Below, one piece after another: positions 60,195 to 64,000 of a stretch of 64,000 nucleotides of DNA. Positions within the stretch are counted from its first letter, which is position 1; every line of letters begins with the position of its first letter. The stretch is from Paracoccus lichenicola. GTDB lineage: Bacteria; Pseudomonadota; Alphaproteobacteria; Rhodobacterales; Rhodobacteraceae. A program made the position numbers and the translations under genes. The stretch spans positions 248,001-312,000 of the forward strand of contig NZ_WMBT01000002.1 in NCBI RefSeq assembly GCF_009708075.1, in the 5' to 3' direction. A model generated the notes under the pieces. The model was not told the DNA's origin. It made no database searches and saw only the letters and a program-made list of their open reading frames with translations.

Positions 60195-61628
60195 TTACTC
60201 CGCGCTGTCGCGGGCATAGACATCCTCGTACCGGATGATGTCGTCCTCGCCCAGATAGCTGCCGGTCTGCACCTCGATCAGCACCATCGGCACCTTTCCG
60301 GGGTTTTCCATCCGGTGAACCGCGCCCAAGGGGACATAGATCGACTGGTTCTCCGTCACCAGCGTCACCTTGTCGTCCACCGTGACCTTGGCGGTGCCGC
60401 TGACGACGATCCAGTGTTCGGACCGATGCACATGGCTTTGCAGCGACAGGGCCGCGCCGGGCTTCACGACGATGCGCTTGACCTGGAAGCGGTCGGCGAG
60501 CGCCAGCGTCTCGAACCATCCCCAGGGGCGGTGATCGCGCGGGAAAGCGGTGGCCTGCTTGCAGCCCTTGGCCTTCAAGGCGGCGACGGCATGGCGCACG
60601 TCCTGCGCGCGGCTCTTGTCCGCCACCAGCACCGCGTCCGCGGTCGCGACGACCATCACGTCGGTCAGCCCGATGCCCACGACCTGCAAATCCTCGCTGT
60701 CCGAACGCAGCAGCACGTCATGGCAGTCGATGGCGGTCGAGTTGCCGTCCGTCACCACGCCATCATCAGCAGGCGCCTCCAGCAGCGCCTCGCGCCAGAC
60801 GGCATCCCAACCGCCCAGATCCGACCAGCGTTCGGAAAAGCGCACAACGGTCAGGTTGGGGGCCTTTTCCATCACGGCATAGTCGATGGACTGGTCGGGC
60901 AGGCTGTCCCACGGACCCTTGGCCAGCCGCAGGAAGCCGATGTCGTCCTTGGCCTCGTCCAGCGCCGCCAGGACGGGGGACAGGTAGTCCGGGGCATGGG
61001 CACGGAAGGCGTCGATCATCACGCTGGCCTTGAACAGGAAGATGCCCGCGTTCCACAGGAAATTCCCCTGCGCCAGCATGTCCGCCGCCGTGGCCGCATC
61101 GGGCTTTTCGACAAAGCGCGCAAGCGGCTGCGGGCCGTCGCCCTGCCCGGCCAGCTCCAGATAGCCATAGCCGGTCTCGGGCCGGTCGGGGGTGATGCCG
61201 AAGGTGACGATCTGTCCTTCCGCAGCCGGTCCCACGCCCTGCCGCACGGCGCGCGCAAAGGCAGCCTCGTCGGGGATGACATGATCCGAAGGCGCAACCA
61301 GAAGCAGCCCATCCGGGTCTTTCGCCGCCACCATCAACGCCGCGACCAGGATCGCGGGGGCGGTGTTGCGGCTTGATGGCTCGATCACGATGGCGCCGGG
61401 CCGGATGCCCACCTGGTCCAGTTGCTCGGCCACGATGAAGCGGAAATCGGCGTTCGTCATCACCACCGGATCGGCGAAGTCCGGGCCTGCCAGCCTGCGG
61501 GCCGATGCCTGGAACAGCGTCTGATCCCCCACCAGGGGCGCGAACTGCTTGGGAAAGCTCTTGCGGGACACCGGCCACAGCCGGGTGCCGGAACCGCCGG
61601 CCATCAGAACGGGGGTGATCTTGGTCAT
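60195..61628 (-). CDS. manC: Mannose-1-phosphate guanylyltransferase / mannose-6-phosphate isomerase
   Basis: 477-residue type II bifunctional PMI/GMP enzyme making GDP-mannose for exopolysaccharide or LPS. N-terminal nucleotidyltransferase signature LMAGGSGTRLWPVSRKSFPKQF, FVEKPD block, and a C-terminal cupin PMI domain (RPWGWFETL, QSHVHRSEHW, GAVHRMEN) are present. ATG 61628 with AAGGGA seven bases upstream is chosen over an open extension to 61706. No manB or pgi neighbour here. Confidence 0.94.
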   Translation of the reverse strand: MTKITPVLMAGGSGTRLWPVSRKSFPKQFAPLVGDQTLFQASARRLAGPDFADPVVMTNADFRFIVAEQLDQVGIRPGAIVIEPSSRNTAPAILVAALMVAAKDPDGLLLVAPSDHVIPDEAAFARAVRQGVGPAAEGQIVTFGITPDRPETGYGYLELAGQGDGPQPLARFVEKPDAATAADMLAQGNFLWNAGIFLFKASVMIDAFRAHAPDYLSPVLAALDEAKDDIGFLRLAKGPWDSLPDQSIDYAVMEKAPNLTVVRFSERWSDLGGWDAVWREALLEAPADDGVVTDGNSTAIDCHDVLLRSDSEDLQVVGIGLTDVMVVATADAVLVADKSRAQDVRHAVAALKAKGCKQATAFPRDHRPWGWFETLALADRFQVKRIVVKPGAALSLQSHVHRSEHWIVVSGTAKVTVDDKVTLVTENQSIYVPLGAVHRMENPGKVPMVLIEVQTGSYLGEDDIIRYEDVYARDSAE

Positions 61629-61702
61629 GGCGCTGTCCCTTGCAACCTGGTTACGTGCAAGGGATAGCCTGCCGATCTGAAACGGGAAAGCCCGCCCGCG
61701 AC

Positions 61703-62986
61703 TCAACCTGCGGTTTTCATGGGCTGGCCCGCCACATAGGTCTGGCGGATGCTGCGGTCGTCGCCCATGATCTGCAGGACGAACAGCTCCTGTTCCAGCG
61801 TCTCGGCCCGCTCCATGCGCAGGGCCATGGCAGGCGTGGCGCGGGCGTCCAGCACCACCAGATCCGCCATGCTGCCGGGCGCCAGCGTGCCGATGTCGTC
61901 CGCCATCCCCAAGGCCAGGGCATTGCCGCGCGTGATCCAGTGGAAGGCCTGCAAGGGCGTCAGCTTCTGGCCGCGCAGTTGCAGGATCTTGTAGCCCTCG
62001 TTCAGGGTCTGCAGCATGGAATAGCTGGTGCCGCCGCCCACGTCGGTGGCAATGCCGCTGGTGACGCCCGCCGCGCGCAGGCCCGCTTCGTCGAACAGTC
62101 CCGAGCCGAGAAACAGGTTCGAGGTCGGGCAGAACACCGCCCGGCTGCCGGTTTCCGCCATGCGCGCGATCTCTCGCGGGCGCAGGTGGATCGAATGGCC
62201 CAGCAGCAGCTTGTCCGAAAGAAGGCCATGGGTTTCGTAGATGTCGAGGTAATCGCGCGCCTGCGGATAGAGGCTGAGGGTATAGTCGATCTCGTCCTTG
62301 TTCTCGGACAGGTGGGTCTGGACGTGACAGTCGGGATGCTCGCGGACCAGTTGCCCCGCCATTGCCATCTGTTCGGGGGTCGAGGTGATCGCGAAGCGCG
62401 GCGTGATCGCGTAACGCTGGCGGCCCGTGCCGTGCCAGCGGGCGATCAGGGCCTTGCTGTCGTCGTATCCCCTCTGCGGCGTGTCCAGAACCTCGGGCGG
62501 GGCATTGCGGTCCATCATCACCTTGCCCGCCACCATCGCCATGTTCCGGGCGTGGGCTGCGGAAAACAGCGCCTCGGCGGATTGCGGGTGGACGGAACAG
62601 AAGGCCACGGCGGTGGTCGTGCCGTGGTCGGTCAGCAGGGTCAGGAAGGCCTCGGCCATAGCGGGGGCGTGGCCCTGTTGGGCGAAGCGCGCTTCCTCGG
62701 GGAAGGTATAGGTGTTCAGCCAGTCCAGAAGCTGCGCGCCCCAGCTGGCGATCACCTGGACCTGAGGGAAATGGATATGCGTGTCGATGAAGCCCGGCAG
62801 GATCAGGTGGGGGCGGTGGTCGATCTCGGCCAGGCCGGGGCGGGCCAGCGCGGCTTGGTCATCCACGGCGAGGATCTTGCCGTCCTCGACCAGGATGGCG
62901 CCATTCTCGATATAGCGATGGTTGTCTTGCGTGTCGTGGGGGTCGGCGTGGAAGGACAGCACGCGGCCCCGGATCAACTGTTGCAT
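61703..62986 (-). CDS. guaD: Guanine deaminase
   Basis: 427-residue amidohydrolase converting guanine to xanthine. Metal ligands in DTHIHFPQ, then VQTHLSENKDEI, LLGHSIHLR and IATDVGGGTSYSM, and the substrate-binding PRFAITSTPEQM segment. Downstream of xdhC and overlapping its 3' end by 13 bases, so it is in the xdhBC operon; guanine deaminase then feeds xanthine to xanthine dehydrogenase. Confidence 0.93.
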   Translation of the reverse strand: MQQLIRGRVLSFHADPHDTQDNHRYIENGAILVEDGKILAVDDQAALARPGLAEIDHRPHLILPGFIDTHIHFPQVQVIASWGAQLLDWLNTYTFPEEARFAQQGHAPAMAEAFLTLLTDHGTTTAVAFCSVHPQSAEALFSAAHARNMAMVAGKVMMDRNAPPEVLDTPQRGYDDSKALIARWHGTGRQRYAITPRFAITSTPEQMAMAGQLVREHPDCHVQTHLSENKDEIDYTLSLYPQARDYLDIYETHGLLSDKLLLGHSIHLRPREIARMAETGSRAVFCPTSNLFLGSGLFDEAGLRAAGVTSGIATDVGGGTSYSMLQTLNEGYKILQLRGQKLTPLQAFHWITRGNALALGMADDIGTLAPGSMADLVVLDARATPAMALRMERAETLEQELFVLQIMGDDRSIRQTYVAGQPMKTAG

Positions 62987-63714
62987 GGATATTTGCGTGA
63001 AGAAGAAGTGGCGGTCAGCCGCGCGATCAGTTCGGCGGCGGTGAAGGCGGCGATCACCGCCGGGCGCTTGTCGGGGGAAAAGCCTGCGCCGATGGGGCAG
63101 ACCAGGGGCGTGGGGTCGATGCCGCGCGCGCGGGCAAAGCGGGTGAACTGCGCGCGCTTGGTCGCGCTGCCGATCATGCCGACATAGGACAGGTCCGGGC
63201 GCGCCAAGGCCTCGGCCGCCAGCAGGAAATCGAGCGCGTGGTCATGGGTCAGGATCACCACGGCGCTGCCGGGGCGGGCGGCGCGGATCTCGGCCTCGGG
63301 CAGCGGGATCAGGCGGGTCGCGATGCCGGGGGCGGCCCGAGCCAATTCCTCGGGGCGCGGGTCGATCAGCGTGACGTTCACCGGCAGGGGGTGCAGGGCC
63401 AGGGTCAGCGCGCGCCCGACATGGCCCGCGCCGAAGACCAGCACGTCGGGGTGATCCTGCGGCGTGGGGCCTTCGCGGTCCAGGTGCAGGACCACGCGGC
63501 CCCCGCAACATTGCCCGATCTCGGGGCCGAGGGGGATGTCCATGTCCGCGCGTTCCTCGCCCGACGCCAGCATGGCCCGCGCACGGTTGATGGCCATGTA
63601 TTCCAGTTGCCCGCCGCCGATGGTGCCATCCACCCTGTTGGGACAGACGAACATCTCGGCCCCCGCGTCGCGTGGGGTGGATCCCAGGGCCTGAATGACC
63701 CGGACGCGGATCAT
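62974..63714 (-). CDS. xdhC: Xanthine dehydrogenase accessory protein XdhC
   Basis: 246-residue chaperone that binds molybdenum cofactor, promotes its sulfuration and inserts it into XdhB. Conserved blocks: RVIQALGSTPRDAGAEM, GTIGGGQLEYMA, QCCGGRVVLHL (paired Cys), VFGAGHVGRAL (Rossmann) and YVGMIGSATKRAQF. The N-terminus is about a dozen residues shorter than many XdhCs. ATG 63714 overlaps the xdhB stop by four bases. Confidence 0.92.
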   Translation of the reverse strand: MIRVRVIQALGSTPRDAGAEMFVCPNRVDGTIGGGQLEYMAINRARAMLASGEERADMDIPLGPEIGQCCGGRVVLHLDREGPTPQDHPDVLVFGAGHVGRALTLALHPLPVNVTLIDPRPEELARAAPGIATRLIPLPEAEIRAARPGSAVVILTHDHALDFLLAAEALARPDLSYVGMIGSATKRAQFTRFARARGIDPTPLVCPIGAGFSPDKRPAVIAAFTAAELIARLTATSSSRKYPCNS

Positions 63715-64000
63715 TTCCGCAGCGCCTCGATCGCCATCAGCACGCGTTCGGGCGTGGCGGGGGCGTCCAGCCGCGCGGGTTCGCGATAGCCGTTGAACGA
63801 GGCCACGGCCATGTTGATCGCCTCGAAGACGGAAATGCCCAGCATGAAGGGCGGCTCTCCCACGGCCTTGGACCGCTTGATGGTGCGCTCGGACGCCTCG
63901 GACCAGTCGGCCAGCTTGACGTTGAAGACGCGCGGGCGGTCGGATGCCAGCGGCACCTTGTAGGTGGACGGCGCGTGGGTGCGCAGCCGGCCCTTGTCGT
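63711..64000 (-). CDS. xdhB: Xanthine dehydrogenase molybdopterin-binding subunit, C-terminal fragment
   Basis: The last about 96 residues of the XdhB large subunit, cut by the right window edge. STYKVPLASDRPRVFNVKLAD and KAVGEPPFMLGISVFEAINMA are the conserved C-terminal segments containing the catalytic Glu (VGEPP) that hydroxylates hypoxanthine and xanthine. The frame is open past the apparent GTG start at 63956 to the edge. Operon xdhB-xdhC-guaD. Confidence 0.93.
   Translation of the reverse strand, partial: DKGRLRTHAPSTYKVPLASDRPRVFNVKLADWSEASERTIKRSKAVGEPPFMLGISVFEAINMAVASFNGYREPARLDAPATPERVLMAIEALRK

Overview
The window is a stretch of high-GC chromosome from an alphaproteobacterium, most likely Rhodobacteraceae/Paracoccaceae and Paracoccus-like. 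This is inferred from very GC-rich codon usage, an isolated F1 ATP synthase operon (atpHAGDC without F0 genes), a two-gene cobalamin methionine synthase, a MetA-type homoserine acyltransferase, a TIGR02300 acidic zinc-ribbon protein, and four copies of an intergenic hairpin element carrying a CCCGGGATATTT-like core. No rRNA, phage, transposase or CRISPR array is visible. One tRNA (Ala, CGC) is present.

Layout. 0-4.6 kb: end of an unknown gene, xerD, an EamA exporter, an LpxL-like acyltransferase and a luciferase-like monooxygenase. 4.6-9 kb: a Fur-family regulator with a YigZ-like gene, divergent from a sitABCD Mn/Fe importer. 9-15.1 kb: beta-glucosidase, a small membrane protein, a CoxE-like VWA protein, an M48 protease, a membrane-inserted alpha/beta hydrolase coupled to a cytochrome P450, then tRNA-Ala. 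15.2-19.3 kb: NCS1 permease, class II DAHP synthase and a GlxA-type regulator. 19.4-24.3 kb: atpHAGDC. 24.3-39.8 kb: mostly housekeeping genes (methyltransferase, gloB, clpA, pabC-like/pabB, mfd, a SufBCD-associated-like membrane protein, hemB, a SYLF lipoprotein, a GntR regulator, a YgjP-like protease, TIGR02300), ending in a frameshifted Ntn amidase.

39.9-48.7 kb is the accessory island and the most interesting part. A 1753-residue protein on the minus strand strings together a papain-like protease, a possible alpha/beta-hydrolase-like segment, an SGNH hydrolase, a caspase/metacaspase-like protease, an acidic linker, an M15 (D-Ala-D-Ala/endopeptidase type) zinc peptidase and a conserved-looking C-terminal domain. 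The expected catalytic residues of all four named hydrolases are present. Divergently transcribed across an AT-rich control region are a 37-residue secreted peptide with two cysteines and a roughly 10-TM membrane protein fused to a C-terminal periplasmic solute-binding (SBP type 3-like) domain. I read this as an undescribed sense-and-destroy or secreted-hydrolase module. That role is inference; the domain content is visible.

48.7-64 kb: guaB, a FadL porin, a P-loop ATPase, metA, ppk2, an SDR, an orphan PotD-like binding protein, split metH, manC, and the purine-catabolic operon xdhB(partial)-xdhC-guaD running off the right edge.

Start codons were moved inward from the longest open frame wherever a Shine-Dalgarno sequence, stop-start overlap or family N-terminus argued for it; these choices are stated per gene.
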